Assembly (NCBI RefSeq): GCF_031624635.1
Contig: NZ_JAMQOQ010000006.1
Location: forward strand, 186,001 to 250,000
Source: Halogeometricum sp. S3BR5-2
GTDB taxonomy: Archaea; Halobacteriota; Halobacteria; Halobacteriales; Haloferacaceae
Direction of reading: 5' to 3'
DNA length: 64,000 bases
Made by a program: the position numbers and the translations under genes. The stretch's first letter is position 1. Each line of letters starts with the position of its first letter. This document shows positions 54,225 through 63,204 of this stretch, one piece after another. The notes beneath the pieces were generated by a model. That model saw nothing but the letters and a program-made list of their open reading frames with translations. It was not told where the DNA came from and ran no database searches.

Positions 54225-56057
54225 TTAGACTGCGTCCTCGAGGTCCAGGCGCGGTCGGATGCCGAGCGCTATCATCTCGTCCAGCAGTAGCTTGAACGCG
54301 TAGCTGATCTCTATCTCGTGGATGTTGTCCTCGTCGCCGCTGACGGGGTCGTAGATACGGCGCTGGTCGCGGTCCTCGACGGCGACCATCCCGGTGTCCG
54401 CGGAGACGTACACCGTCTCCTTGTCGGAGGAGTCGAGCAGGCGCTCCTGGAGGACCATCGCGGCGCCGTGCCCGATGACGGTGTCGCGCTCCATCTCTCC
54501 GAGTCGGAGGCCACCCTCGCGGGCGCGCCCCTCGGTGGGCTGACGGGTGAGCACCTGCACCGGCCCGCGCGAACGGGCGTGCAGCTTGTTGCTCACCATG
54601 TGGTACAGCTTGTGGTAGAAGATGATGCCGACGAATATCTCGGCCTCGATCTTCTCGCCGGTGACGCCGGAGTACATGACCTCCTTGCCGGAGGACTCGA
54701 ACCCGTGGTCTTCGAGCGCACCGCGGAGTTCCTCCTCGTCCTCGCCCTGGAAGGCGGTGCCGTCGACGCGGCGGCCCTCGAGGGCGCCGACCTTCCCGCC
54801 GAGCATCTCCAGCACGTGGCCGACCGTCATGCGCGACGGCAGGGCGTGCGGGTTGAGCACCAGGTCGGGGACGACGCCGTCGGCGGTGAACGGCATGTCC
54901 TCCTGCGGCGCGAGGTGGCCGACGACGCCCTTCTGGCCGTGACGGGACGCGAACTTGTCGCCGAGTTCGGGGACGCGCTGGTCCCGGACGGAGACCTTCG
55001 CCAGCTTGGAGCCGTCCTCGCCCTCCATCAGGGTGACGGTGTCGACGACGCCCGACTCGCCCGAACGCATCGTCACGGACGTCTCGCGGCGCTTCTGCGG
55101 CGAGAGGCCGCCCATGTCGTCCGGCTCTTCGAGGAACCGGGGGGGAGAGGTCTTCCCGAGGAGGACGCTGTTCTCGTCGACGACCGTCTCGGGGTTGACC
55201 AGACCGTCCTCGTCGAGGTGGTTGTACGCGTCCTCACCGCGGGCGCCGCGCACGTCCTGGCTGGGGACCTCGAAGCGGTCCTCCTGTCCGCCGGGGTAGC
55301 GCCGCTCCTCGCCCTCGTACGTCCGGAAGAAGTGCGAACGGGCCATCGCGCGGTCGACCGAGCCCTTGTTCATGACGAGGGCGTCCTCGATGTTGAACCC
55401 CTCGTAGCTCATCACCGCGACGGTGAAGTTCTGCGCGGCGGGCCGTTCGTCGAACCCGATCTGCTCCGTGGTCTGGGTCTTCACCATCGAGAGCTGCGGG
55501 TAGTGCAGCAGGTGTTGACGCGTGTCCGGACGGATGCGGTAGTTCGCCGACGGCAGCCCGAGCGACTGCTTCATCATCCCCGCGCCCATGGTGATGCGCG
55601 GGCTGGCGTTGTGCTCGGGGTACGGAATCATCCCGGCGCCGATGCCGAAGATGAGCTGCGGGTCGATTTCGAGGTGCGTGTGCTCGTCGTTGAGGTCGTC
55701 CTCGTCGACGGCGACGTAGATGTCTTCCTCCTCCTCGGCGTCGATGAACTCGACGTAGCCGCGTTCGACGAGGTCCTCGAAGGACACCTCGTCGTTTCTG
55801 ACGGCCTCTATCTCCTCGTCGGAGAGGAGCGGTTCGCCGTCCTCGACGACGATGAGGGGACGCCGGGCGCGGCCGGCGTCGGCGTTGATGATGACCTCGC
55901 GGGTGCGCCCCTTCACGGAGACGTTCACCATCTCGCTCACGTCGCCGCGGCGGCGGGCTTCTCGGATCTGGTCTGCGAGCTGTTCGGGGTCGGGGTGCGT
56001 CCCGACCAGGCTTCCGTTGACGTACACCTTCGCTTCGCGTTGCTGTGTCTGAGCCAT
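54225..56057 (-). CDS. rpoB1: DNA-directed RNA polymerase subunit B'
   Basis: The 610-residue subunit is the C-terminal half of the beta-type subunit. It includes [40 protein letters not shown] (a hybrid-binding region) and [20 protein letters not shown] near the clamp. In haloarchaea the B subunit is split as B'' and B', so the two genes here are normal and not a frameshift. A 3-base gap follows rpoB2 and a 12-base gap precedes rpoA1. Confidence 0.95.
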   Translation of the reverse strand: MAQTQQREAKVYVNGSLVGTHPDPEQLADQIREARRRGDVSEMVNVSVKGRTREVIINADAGRARRPLIVVEDGEPLLSDEEIEAVRNDEVSFEDLVERGYVEFIDAEEEEDIYVAVDEDDLNDEHTHLEIDPQLIFGIGAGMIPYPEHNASPRITMGAGMMKQSLGLPSANYRIRPDTRQHLLHYPQLSMVKTQTTEQIGFDERPAAQNFTVAVMSYEGFNIEDALVMNKGSVDRAMARSHFFRTYEGEERRYPGGQEDRFEVPSQDVRGARGEDAYNHLDEDGLVNPETVVDENSVLLGKTSPPRFLEEPDDMGGLSPQKRRETSVTMRSGESGVVDTVTLMEGEDGSKLAKVSVRDQRVPELGDKFASRHGQKGVVGHLAPQEDMPFTADGVVPDLVLNPHALPSRMTVGHVLEMLGGKVGALEGRRVDGTAFQGEDEEELRGALEDHGFESSGKEVMYSGVTGEKIEAEIFVGIIFYHKLYHMVSNKLHARSRGPVQVLTRQPTEGRAREGGLRLGEMERDTVIGHGAAMVLQERLLDSSDKETVYVSADTGMVAVEDRDQRRIYDPVSGDEDNIHEIEISYAFKLLLDEMIALGIRPRLDLEDAV

Positions 56058-56060
56058 GTA

Positions 56061-57635
56061 TTAGTCGTCCGCGGGCGTGTTCGTGGGGTTCGTCGGTCCC
56101 TCGATGCCGGGGATGCCCTCGACCCCCATCGACGCCAGTTCGCGTTTGAGTCCCTGTTCGTCCTCGATGTTCTGCGAGAGCTCCATCGCCTGCGCGAAGT
56201 TCTTCACGAGCCCGCAGTTCGGTCCCTCCGGGGTCTCGGAGGGACAGATGCGACCCCACTGGGTCGCGTGCAGGTCGCGGGCCTCGAAGTGCGGCTGACT
56301 CCGCGAGAGCGGACTGCGGAGGCGGCGCAGGTGCGAGAGAACCCCCATGTAGTCGGTCCGGTCGACCAACTGCGAGACGCCCGAGCGACCGCCCACCCAG
56401 TTGCCCGTGGCGATGGGGTGTTCGAGCCGTTCGGTCAGCACGTCCGAGCGGACGACGGTGTTGACCGTGAGCTGACGGTTCCGCATGTTCGCGCGTTCGA
56501 GCTGGTACTTCACGTCGCGCGCCAGCTTGTTCAGCGCCGTCCGGAACAGGTCCTTCATCAGGTCGCCCGACACCTTGAGGCGCTTGTTGGCGTAGTGGTC
56601 CTTGTCGTCCGAGTCGCGGCGCTGGAGGGCGAGTTCGAAGCAGGCCTCGGCCATGCGGCAGAGGTAGAACGCCTTGTTGATGCGGACCTCCTCCTCCTCG
56701 ACGCCGTCCTCGTGGAGGTGCGGCAGGAGGTAGCGGTCGATGACGTAGTTGGCGCGTTTGAGCTGGTAGTTCTTACCCTGCCCGCCGGCGACGCGCTTGC
56801 CGAGCGTCTCGATTGCCTCGGCCTCCGTCTGGACTTCGGCCTCCTCCAAGTTCTCCAGCATGAACTTGACAATCTCCGGGTCGTCGGAGACGCGGTGGAC
56901 GATCTCCTCGTCGGATTCGAGCCCGAGCGCTCGGACGAGCGTGACGAACTCGACGCTCCCCGAGACGGAGGGGAACGACACTTCGAGGATGCCCTCGCGG
57001 TTGCGCTCGCAGAGGACGAGCGCGCGGTAACCGCGCCGTTGGGAGAACGTCTTCGCCACCTGGATCTCGTCGCCGTACTTCGTGTCGTACTCGGCGAGAA
57101 TCTTGTTGGGGGCGAGGTCCTCCGACGTCATCAGCACCCGCTCGGAGCCGTTGACGATGAAGTAGCCGCCGGGGTCGACGGGGTCCTCGCCGATTTCGAC
57201 GAGGTCCTCGTCGGAGAGGTCGCTGATGTTACACTTCGAGGAGCCGACCATGATGGGCATCCGGCCCACCTTCGTCTCCGTCGTGTCGACGACGACTTCC
57301 TCTTCCTCCTCGCCGCCGCGGACGATGGACATCTCCATGAACACCGGCGCGGCGTAGGTGATGTTGCGGAGGCGCGCCTCCTGCGGGAACAGGAGTTCCT
57401 CCGACCCGTCGGCCTCGCGGACGCGAGGCGTCTCGACGCGGATGTCCCCGAGTTCGACGAAGACGGGTTCCTCGCCCTCCTTGTCGCCGATGTCCGTGTC
57501 GATGGTCTCCTTCTCGGTCACGACTTCCTGCATGCCGCGTTCGAGGAAGTTGTTGAACGACCGGAAGTGGTGCTCTGCGAGGCGTTCCTGCGAGAAGTAC
57601 TGGCGCGATACCGCGCGTCGATCCTGTCGATTCAT
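56061..57635 (-). CDS. rpoB2: DNA-directed RNA polymerase subunit B''
   Basis: The 524-residue subunit is the N-terminal half of the beta-type subunit. It includes [40 protein letters not shown] and the late [20 protein letters not shown], the universal beta signature. It follows rpoH with a 4-base overlap. The start at 57,635 ([19 protein letters not shown]) agrees with family members. Confidence 0.95.
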   Translation of the reverse strand: MNRQDRRAVSRQYFSQERLAEHHFRSFNNFLERGMQEVVTEKETIDTDIGDKEGEEPVFVELGDIRVETPRVREADGSEELLFPQEARLRNITYAAPVFMEMSIVRGGEEEEEVVVDTTETKVGRMPIMVGSSKCNISDLSDEDLVEIGEDPVDPGGYFIVNGSERVLMTSEDLAPNKILAEYDTKYGDEIQVAKTFSQRRGYRALVLCERNREGILEVSFPSVSGSVEFVTLVRALGLESDEEIVHRVSDDPEIVKFMLENLEEAEVQTEAEAIETLGKRVAGGQGKNYQLKRANYVIDRYLLPHLHEDGVEEEEVRINKAFYLCRMAEACFELALQRRDSDDKDHYANKRLKVSGDLMKDLFRTALNKLARDVKYQLERANMRNRQLTVNTVVRSDVLTERLEHPIATGNWVGGRSGVSQLVDRTDYMGVLSHLRRLRSPLSRSQPHFEARDLHATQWGRICPSETPEGPNCGLVKNFAQAMELSQNIEDEQGLKRELASMGVEGIPGIEGPTNPTNTPADD

Positions 57636-57859
57636 TCGATCACCAGTCGGTATGTGACTGCTTTGTCCGTGGTCCGGGAGTCGCGGACGATCTTCACCAC
57701 GTCACCCGTCTCCACGCCGTCGGGCGCCGCCGGGTCCGTCCGCTTTATTTTCGGAAGGTCCGTACGCTTCACGTCGTACTCTTCCAGCACCTCCTCGACC
57801 TCCTCCTCCTCGAGGAGGGTGTGCTCTGGAACGAGTTTGTGTTGGCTTACGTCTACCAT
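57632..57859 (-). CDS. rpoH: DNA-directed RNA polymerase subunit H
   Basis: The 75-residue protein begins [20 protein letters not shown], followed by [18 protein letters not shown] and [19 protein letters not shown], the whole of subunit H (Rpb5 C-terminal domain). It heads the rpoH-B2-B1-A1-A2-nusA operon. The longer open frame to 58,117 is promoter DNA read in frame. A possible TATA (GTTAAAT on the coding strand near 57,917-57,925) would give a leader of about 35 bases. Confidence 0.93.
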   Translation of the reverse strand: MVDVSQHKLVPEHTLLEEEEVEEVLEEYDVKRTDLPKIKRTDPAAPDGVETGDVVKIVRDSRTTDKAVTYRLVIE

Positions 57860-58271
57860 GTATGGGTGGGGGAAGAAGTTCTCACGAGATACTACAGGCT
57901 CGTTCGGGAGGCATCCATTTAACCCTTGCCAACTGGGTCCGAGAAGCGCCGCTCTTCGCCACGAGCAGTCCCGTCGCCCCGTCTCCGCCCGCGTGCGGGG
58001 CCGACCATCGCCCGTCGGTCGGCGGGTGTGGGCGTTCGCGGGCGGTGCGACGGCACTCGCGTTGCATCCGACAACGCAAGAAGCCGATAAATGCCTTCCG
58101 GCGACCGCGACACTCACCGGCGCGAGAACGGGAACGGGAGTCGACGCGTTCGGGCGCGCGATGTCGCGCCGCCGTCAGGCGAACAGTACCGCGTGACGCG
58201 GTAGGAGCTACCACGCGGAGTGCATATGATAAGTCTTAATTAGTGAACCGCGCTACGATGGAGTAGAGCAG
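57860..58271. other. Intergenic region between RNAP operon and tRNA-Asp
   Basis: No gene is seen in these about 410 bases. It holds the promoter region of the leftward RNAP operon and the rightward TATA box of the tRNA-Asp genes. Three open frames cross it but have shadow-type Arg-rich translations. Confidence 0.6.
58234..58242 (+). promoter_or_regulatory. TATA box of the tRNA-Asp pair
   Basis: TCTTAATTA lies about 30-38 bases before the first tRNA-Asp. It is the AT-rich element in a GC-rich region and matches archaeal tRNA promoters in position. Confidence 0.5.
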
Positions 58272-58344
58272 GCCCGGATGGTGTAGTGGCCCATCATACG
58301 ACCCTGTCACGGTCGTGACGCGGGTTCAAATCCCGCTCCGGGCG
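58272..58344 (+). tRNA. tRNA-Asp (anticodon GTC), first copy
   Basis: The 73-base cloverleaf has acceptor GCCCGGA with TCCGGGC, anticodon arm CGACC-CTGTCAC-GGTCG with anticodon GTC, T arm GCGGG-TTCAAAT-CCCGC and discriminator G. The gene has no intron. It is followed 20 bases later by an identical copy. Confidence 0.95.
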
Positions 58345-58364
58345 CTGTTTGCTCTAGTACGCCT

Positions 58365-58437
58365 GCCCGGATGGTGTAGTGGCCCATCATACGACCCTGT
58401 CACGGTCGTGACGCGGGTTCAAATCCCGCTCCGGGCG
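58365..58437 (+). tRNA. tRNA-Asp (anticodon GTC), second copy
   Basis: This gene is identical over all 73 bases to the copy at 58,272. The 20-base spacer has no TATA box, so the two are probably cotranscribed from the upstream promoter and separated by RNase P and RNase Z. It is a tandem duplication. Confidence 0.95.
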
Positions 58438-58512
58438 CTTTTGTTCCTTCACTTTTCCAGCGAGGCGTCTCGTCGCCGAGCGACGAAAATGAAGGTTGTA
58501 AGCGCTTACAAA

Positions 58513-58581
58513 GGGATTCGAACCGGGGAGCGATGCGAACGCAGTGAGCGAGCGACCGGGGTTCGAATCCCGCTCCGGGCA
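58513..58581 (+). repeat. tRNA 3'-half remnant with inverted T-arm
   Basis: GGTTCGAATCCC (58,560-58,571) and its reverse complement at 58,513-58,524 form a perfect 12-bp pair around a core containing GCGAACGCAGTGAGCGAGCG. After the second arm GCTCCGGGCA completes a tRNA 3' acceptor end like that of tRNA-Asp, but with A as discriminator. Pairing of the T stem is incomplete, so it is not a working tRNA. It is probably a scar of tRNA-directed integration. Confidence 0.5.
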
Positions 58582-58697
58582 CCCGTTACTGACGACCGCT
58601 TCTCGGCCATCGACCGACCGCGTCGACGCTCGAAACCCGGACTATCCGCGTTTTCGTGAGCGGAGGATTTGCCCTCGGAGGACGTACAAGGACCGTC

Positions 58698-60119
58698 ATG
58701 TCAGAACGGATCGGGTCGGGAAGCGGAGAACCGACGGAGACCGTCGACGCCGAAGCGGTGCGGGAGTTCGCCGAATCGTTCCACGGCACCGTGATCCGAC
58801 CGGCGGACGAGGCGTACGAGGAGGCCCGGAAGATCTGGAACGGGATGATCGACCGGCGGCCGGCGCTCATCGCACGCTGTTCCGGGACGGCGGACGTCGT
58901 CGCGGCGGTCGGGTTCGCCCGCGAGCACGGACTGCCCCTCGCCGTCCGCGGCGGCGGACACAACGTCGCCGGCAGCGCCGTCTGCGACGACGGACTCGTC
59001 GTCGACCTCTCGGAGATGACCGGGGTGTTCGTCGACCCGGCGGCCCGCCGCGCCCGTGCGCAGGGCGGGGCGACCATCGGTGACGTCGACCGCGAGACGC
59101 AACTGTTCGGCCTCGCCGCACCGCTCGGAGTGGTCTCGGCGACCGGAATCGCGGGGCTCACGCTCAACGGGGGCGTCGGACATCTCCGTCGGAAGTACGG
59201 CCTCTCCTTGGACAACCTCGTCTCGGCCGAAGTCGTCACCGCCGACGGGCGCGTCAGGACCGCCAGCGAGGAGGAGAATCCGGACCTCTTCTGGGCGATT
59301 CGCGGCGGCGGCGGCAACTTCGGCGTCGTCACGTCGTTCGAGTACCGACTCCACGAGGTCGGCCCCGAGGTGTTCGGCCTGTTCGTCTGGCACCGCGGCG
59401 ACTCCGAGGAGGCGCTCCGGGCGTTCCGCGGGTACGCGGAGGGCGCCTCGCGAAACGCGAGCGTCCTGCCGTTCTACGCCGTCGTCCCCGAACTCGAGGA
59501 GTTCCCCGAGGCGTCGTGGGGCGACCCGGCTGTCGCCTTCCTCGGCTGTTACGACGGTCCCGTCGCGGAGGCCGAGGCCGAGTTCCGGGCGCTCCGCGAG
59601 TTCGCCGACCCCGTCGTCGACTTCAGCGGCCCGATGGCCTACACGGACCTCCAGTCGATGCTCGACGCGGACTACCCCGACGGACTGCGCTACTACTGGA
59701 AGGCCGTCTACGTGACCGAACTCACCGACGAGGTCCTCGGTCTGGTCCGCAGGCGCGGAGCCGGGAGCCCCTCGCCGTTGTCGACGGTGGACATCTGGCA
59801 CCTCGGCGGCGCCATCGGCGACGTGGCGCCGGACGCGACCGCGTTCAGACACCGGGAACCCGCGTTCATGATCACCTTCGAGGCCAACTGGGAGGACCCC
59901 GCGACGGACGACGAGAACGTGGCGTGGGCCCGCGACGGCATCACCGAACTCGGCGACCTGCCGGTCTCGAAGGGGGCGTACGGGAATTTCCCGGGCCTCG
60001 GAGAAGACCCCGCGCGCCTGCTGTTCGGCGAGAACTACGACCGGGTGGTCGAGGTGAAGGCGACGTACGACCCGGAGAACCTGTTCCGCCTGAACCAGAA
60101 CGTGGCGCCGAGCGCCTGA
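58698..60119 (+). CDS. FAD-linked oxidase (PCMH/berberine-bridge type)
   Basis: From the ATG at 58,698 the product is 473 residues. It contains the FAD-binding PCMH domain (PLAVRGGGHNVAGSAVCDDG), whose His is the usual covalent FAD attachment site. GGVGHLRRKYGLSLDNLVSA follows, where bicovalent relatives have Cys in place of Leu, so attachment is probably through His only. The C-terminal berberine-bridge motif (VVEVKATYDPENLFRLNQNV) is present. It oxidises an unknown alcohol or sugar substrate with oxygen. The upstream frame to 58,656 is not used. Confidence 0.85.
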   Translation: MSERIGSGSGEPTETVDAEAVREFAESFHGTVIRPADEAYEEARKIWNGMIDRRPALIARCSGTADVVAAVGFAREHGLPLAVRGGGHNVAGSAVCDDGLVVDLSEMTGVFVDPAARRARAQGGATIGDVDRETQLFGLAAPLGVVSATGIAGLTLNGGVGHLRRKYGLSLDNLVSAEVVTADGRVRTASEEENPDLFWAIRGGGGNFGVVTSFEYRLHEVGPEVFGLFVWHRGDSEEALRAFRGYAEGASRNASVLPFYAVVPELEEFPEASWGDPAVAFLGCYDGPVAEAEAEFRALREFADPVVDFSGPMAYTDLQSMLDADYPDGLRYYWKAVYVTELTDEVLGLVRRRGAGSPSPLSTVDIWHLGGAIGDVAPDATAFRHREPAFMITFEANWEDPATDDENVAWARDGITELGDLPVSKGAYGNFPGLGEDPARLLFGENYDRVVEVKATYDPENLFRLNQNVAPSA

Positions 60120-60194
60120 GGCGGCCGCAGGTCGCCGGGCGACCCGGCTCTCTCGGAAACTAGCTTCATGCGGTGAGACCGCGACGTTCCGGGC

Positions 60195-60656
60195 GTGTAC
60201 CGCGACATCCTGATACCGACCGACGGGAGCGACGGGGCGCGGCGGGCGATACGCGAGGCCGTCGGACTGGCCGACCTCGCCGGCGCGACGCTTCACGGCC
60301 TCGCCGTCGTCGACACCCGGGAGTACAACACGCTCCCCGAGACGAAGTGGGCGCGACTCCGCGAGGATCTCGAGGCCGAACGCGAGGCGGACGCCGCCGT
60401 CGTCAGGGAGGCGGCGGAGGCGGCGGGCGTCGACGTCGTGACGGCGGTCCGCCGGGGCGTGCCGCACCGAGAGATCCTGTCCTACGTCGACGAGAACGGC
60501 GTGGACCTCGTCGTGATGGGGACGCACGGACGGACCGGGCTGGACCGGATGCTGCTGGGGAGCGTCACGGAGAAGGTCGTCCGCGCCTCGCGCGTGCCCG
60601 TGCACGTCGTCCGGATGGACGGCGACGACGGGAACGGAGACGACGGCGACGGATGA
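60195..60656 (+). CDS. Universal stress protein (UspA family)
   Basis: Starting at GTG 60,195, the 153-residue protein begins MYRDILIPTDGSDGARRAI and contains the ATP-binding signature GTHGRTGLDRMLLGSVTEKV. An acidic tail (DGDDGNGDDGDG) ends it. It is one of many haloarchaeal Usp genes; no specific target is known. No clear operon partner. Confidence 0.85.
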   Translation: MYRDILIPTDGSDGARRAIREAVGLADLAGATLHGLAVVDTREYNTLPETKWARLREDLEAEREADAAVVREAAEAAGVDVVTAVRRGVPHREILSYVDENGVDLVVMGTHGRTGLDRMLLGSVTEKVVRASRVPVHVVRMDGDDGNGDDGDG

Positions 60657-60676
60657 GCGGTTCGCGGAGCGACCGC

Positions 60677-61039
60677 TCAAACGAAGAGCCGGGAGAGCCC
60701 CCACGCCGCCGCCAGCGCGAGACCGGCGCCCGCGAGGTTGCCGACGGCGTTGCCGACGGCGCGCGCCCGTTCGCCCGTCTCCCAGAGGCGGACCGTCTCG
60801 AAGGAAAAGGACGAGAACGTGGTGAACGACCCGCACATCCCGGTGCCGAGGAGGAGCATCCACGTCTCCCCGACGCCGACGAACGTGAACAGGCCGAGCG
60901 CGAAGCTCCCGAGAACGTTGACGGTGAACGTGCCCGCGGGGTACTCCTCGACGTCGACCAGTCCGCCGACGTAGTGTCTGAGCAGGGCGCCGAGGGCGCC
61001 GCCGGTGCCGACGACGTGCGCGGGGTCGAACGCGACCAC
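60677..61039 (-). CDS. crcB: FluC/CrcB fluoride channel, second gene of a pair
   Basis: The protein (about 120 residues from the GTG at 61,039, or 123 from the GTG at 61,048) has four membrane helices. It shows GTGGALGALLRHYVGG, FTVNVLGSFALGLFTF and GMCGSFTTFSSFSFETVRLW, the FluC signature with the conserved Asn and the SFTTFS loop. FluC exports fluoride as a dual-topology dimer. The start lies at the end of the first gene; the TAG/GTG overlap (61,037-61,041) favours the shorter start. Confidence 0.85.
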   Translation of the reverse strand: MVAFDPAHVVGTGGALGALLRHYVGGLVDVEEYPAGTFTVNVLGSFALGLFTFVGVGETWMLLLGTGMCGSFTTFSSFSFETVRLWETGERARAVGNAVGNLAGAGLALAAAWGLSRLFV

Positions 61040-61431
61040 TACGACCACCGCCCGTCGACGCGGCGGGCGACAGAGCGACCGACGAGGACCCCCGCGAAGC
61101 CCAGCGCGTAGTTCGCGACCACGTTGGCGACCAAGACTGGCGGCGGCGACTGCGCCGACTGGAGGGCGAACGTGCTGTAGGTGGTGAACGAGGAGAGAAA
61201 GCCGGTCGACAGCACGGCGCGCGTCTCGCTCGCCAGCACGTCGGAGAACAGCCGTTCGTAGAGAACGAAGCCGAGGAGGAAACTCCCGAGGGCGTTCGCG
61301 ACTAGCGTCCCCCGGAGACCGGGGAGGAGGAGGCTGGCGAAGTACCGGAGGTTCGACCCGGCGAAGCCGCCGACGGCTATCAGCACAAGCGATTCGACTC
61401 GAACGAGCGGGTGCGGTTCGGTCTCTGTCAT
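61039..61431 (-). CDS. crcB: FluC/CrcB fluoride channel, first gene of a pair
   Basis: From the ATG at 61,431 the product is 130 residues starting MTETEPHPLVRVESLV. It has the FluC features GGFAGSNLRYFASLLLPG, TLVANALGSFLLGFVLYERL and TGFLSSFTTYSTFALQSAQS. Paired, differing FluC genes form heterodimers with opposite membrane topology. It overlaps the downstream partner, which supports cotranslation. Longer starts (61,455, 61,530) are Arg-rich and not family-like. Confidence 0.85.
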   Translation of the reverse strand: MTETEPHPLVRVESLVLIAVGGFAGSNLRYFASLLLPGLRGTLVANALGSFLLGFVLYERLFSDVLASETRAVLSTGFLSSFTTYSTFALQSAQSPPPVLVANVVANYALGFAGVLVGRSVARRVDGRWS

Positions 61432-61566
61432 GGGCGTCGCGTCAGAAGGAGTCATCAGCCGACGGCGTCGGCGGTTGGGTCGGGCAGACTCCATTGCCCG
61501 TTCGGTCGTGTGAACCCCCTCGGAGACCAAAGTAGCTCTGGTCCGGTCGCCGGCGCTCCGGGGTCG

Positions 61567-62637
61567 TCACCCGTCGACCGAACCGACGTCGCTCGCCCGC
61601 GGACTGTCCCCGCCGTGCGGCGTGTCTCGCTCGCGGATGCGGACGTCGTAGGCGGTTTCCGCCGCGTCGTCGACGACGAGCGCGTCTCCCGGCCGAGCGG
61701 GCATCCGCGCCTCGACGCCCCCACGGAGGTAGGTGGGTTCGGCGGCGGTCAGCGCCCGCACGTCCGGCCCGGCGGTGAGCCGGTGGACGACCCTGAGGTC
61801 CGACTGCGAGAGCGCCACCGCGGGGAGGGCGCTGGGTCGCTGCGTCGCCGCGACGAGGGAGACGCCCGGTGCGCGCCCGCGAGTCAGTATCGCCCGGAGG
61901 GCCGGCGCGGCGAGGCCGTCGAAGAAGACGTGCGCCTCGTCGAGGAGGAGCCACGGCAGGCGAACGACCGACTCGCGCACCCGTGCGTCGTACAGCGCCC
62001 GCGCGACGGCGTGGACGACGGCGTTCGCCGGCGCGGGGTCGAGGCCGGAGCAGTCCAGCACGGTCGCTTCGGCGCCGCAGAGGGCCGCGGCGTCCAGCCC
62101 CTCGGGGTCGAACACGTCCCACGAGGCCGCCCGTCGGAGGCGGTTCCGCGCGGCGCGAACCGCGTCGGGGGCGACGTTCGAGGAGTCGGCGGGGACTTCG
62201 GCGAACGCGCGCATCTCGGCCAGCGTCTCGGACTCGCTGGCGGCGCGCCACACCATCGACCCGACCGGCGAGTCGGGGGCGACGCTCACGAGGGCGGGCC
62301 ACTCCGACGGCGGAATCGCGTCCGCGCGGACGGTCGGGGCGCGGACGACCCGCGCGTCGAAGTCCTCGCCGGCGGCGAGGCCGTCGAAGACGCCCATCGG
62401 GTCGACGACGACGGGCGCGAGGCCCGGCGCGCGCGCCGCCCCCTCCGCGAGGACGCCGAGCGTGTAGGACTTGCCGTAGCCCCGTTTGCCGACGACGAGT
62501 GCGGCGTGGGGGCGGTCGAGGTCGACGGCGACGGGGGCGCCGTCGCTGCCGTCGCGGGCGCGGTGGCGGCCGAGGCGAGCGAGGGGACCCCCGGCGGGGC
62601 CGTCCCGTCCGCGGCGGCCGAGGACGTCGGTGTTCAC
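61567..62637 (-). CDS. HerA-like DUF87 ATPase
   Basis: The protein (356 residues from the GTG at 62,637) has Walker A VVGKRGYGKSYTLG and Walker B LPWLLLDEAHVFFDG, with an arginine-finger-like ILTRGRAPGVSLVAATQRPS and a final strand region with ERDTPHGGDS. It is a HerA/FtsK-family ATPase of the type involved in DNA translocation or protein remodelling. No NurA gene lies beside it, so it may be a shorter relative of HerA. An earlier start at 62,709 would leave no room for the divergent promoter. Confidence 0.8.
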   Translation of the reverse strand: MNTDVLGRRGRDGPAGGPLARLGRHRARDGSDGAPVAVDLDRPHAALVVGKRGYGKSYTLGVLAEGAARAPGLAPVVVDPMGVFDGLAAGEDFDARVVRAPTVRADAIPPSEWPALVSVAPDSPVGSMVWRAASESETLAEMRAFAEVPADSSNVAPDAVRAARNRLRRAASWDVFDPEGLDAAALCGAEATVLDCSGLDPAPANAVVHAVARALYDARVRESVVRLPWLLLDEAHVFFDGLAAPALRAILTRGRAPGVSLVAATQRPSALPAVALSQSDLRVVHRLTAGPDVRALTAAEPTYLRGGVEARMPARPGDALVVDDAAETAYDVRIRERDTPHGGDSPRASDVGSVDG

Positions 62638-62682
62638 GCGGGGGGCTGGCCGCGTTCTCGCACTTGAACGCTCGCCCGGACG

Positions 62683-62690
62683 TTTATCTA
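62683..62690 (+). promoter_or_regulatory. TATA box of the anchored protein gene
   Basis: TTTATCTA lies 23-30 bases before the GTG at 62,713, the distance for a leaderless transcript, and so supports that start. It also argues that the divergent HerA-like gene starts at 62,637. Confidence 0.55.
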
Positions 62691-62712
62691 CCGAGACGGG
62701 ACCAGCCACCCC

Positions 62713-63180
62713 GTGTTCGACGAACCTCTCCGCACCGAACTCCGACGCTTCGCCGCGGACGACCGCGCCATCGAGGGGCTACCGATCCGACTGGTCGTCG
62801 CCCTCGTGGTCGGCGTGGCGACGATGAGCGTGATGCTGAGTATGCTGTCCGGCGTGCAGGGTCTCGCGGTGACCGAGTTGGACGTGAAGCCGTCGCCCGA
62901 CGTGGTGACGCCCGGCGAATGGGAGCTATCGTTCCTCGTCGTCGACTCCGACGGCGACCCCGTCGAGGGGGCGACGGTGGTCGTGAAGGGCGGGACGGCG
63001 GACCTCGACGGCATCGCTCACGCGAAGACGGACGCCGACGGGAGCGCGGCGGTCACCGTCTCACCGTCGCTCCGGCCGAATCAGGAGGACGGAACGGTCG
63101 AAATCGACGTGAAACCGCCCGCGGGCAGTCAGTTCGTCGACCGGCGGGCGAACACGCGGGTTCTGGTCGTCGCGGAGTGA
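62713..63180 (+). CDS. Membrane-anchored protein with Ig-like/carboxypeptidase-regulatory domain
   Basis: The 155-residue protein starts at GTG 62,713 (MFDEPLRTELRRFAADDRAI). It has one membrane segment (LPIRLVVALVVGVATMSVML) and then a beta-rich extracellular domain: ELDVKPSPDVVTPGEWELSF, SDGDPVEGATVVVKGGTADL and KTDADGSAAVTVSPSLRPNQ. This resembles carboxypeptidase-regulatory-like beta-sandwich domains. I recognise it as a haloarchaeal conserved family of unknown function. Confidence 0.65.
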   Translation: MFDEPLRTELRRFAADDRAIEGLPIRLVVALVVGVATMSVMLSMLSGVQGLAVTELDVKPSPDVVTPGEWELSFLVVDSDGDPVEGATVVVKGGTADLDGIAHAKTDADGSAAVTVSPSLRPNQEDGTVEIDVKPPAGSQFVDRRANTRVLVVAE

Positions 63181-63204
63181 GCCCTCTCGTGCCCCTGTTC
63201 ACCC

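Noticed and set aside
54225-57635. Possible frameshift in rpoB (two genes)
   Set aside because: Haloarchaeal RNA polymerase B is naturally encoded as B'' and B'; each part has proper start and stop codons and normal length. The same holds for A' and A''.
54318-58196. 1,292-codon forward open frame opposite rpoB1, rpoB2 and rpoH
   Set aside because: It is antisense to conserved RNA polymerase genes and its translation is dominated by Arg, Val, Asp and Leu as expected from GC-rich third positions on the other strand. The same applies to frames at 51,648-54,209, 49,547-51,397, 44,483-46,414 and 39,223-40,899.
58701-60863. 720-codon reverse frame over the FAD oxidase and Usp genes
   Set aside because: It is a shadow of two well-supported forward genes with clear family motifs. 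No domain is visible in the reverse translation.
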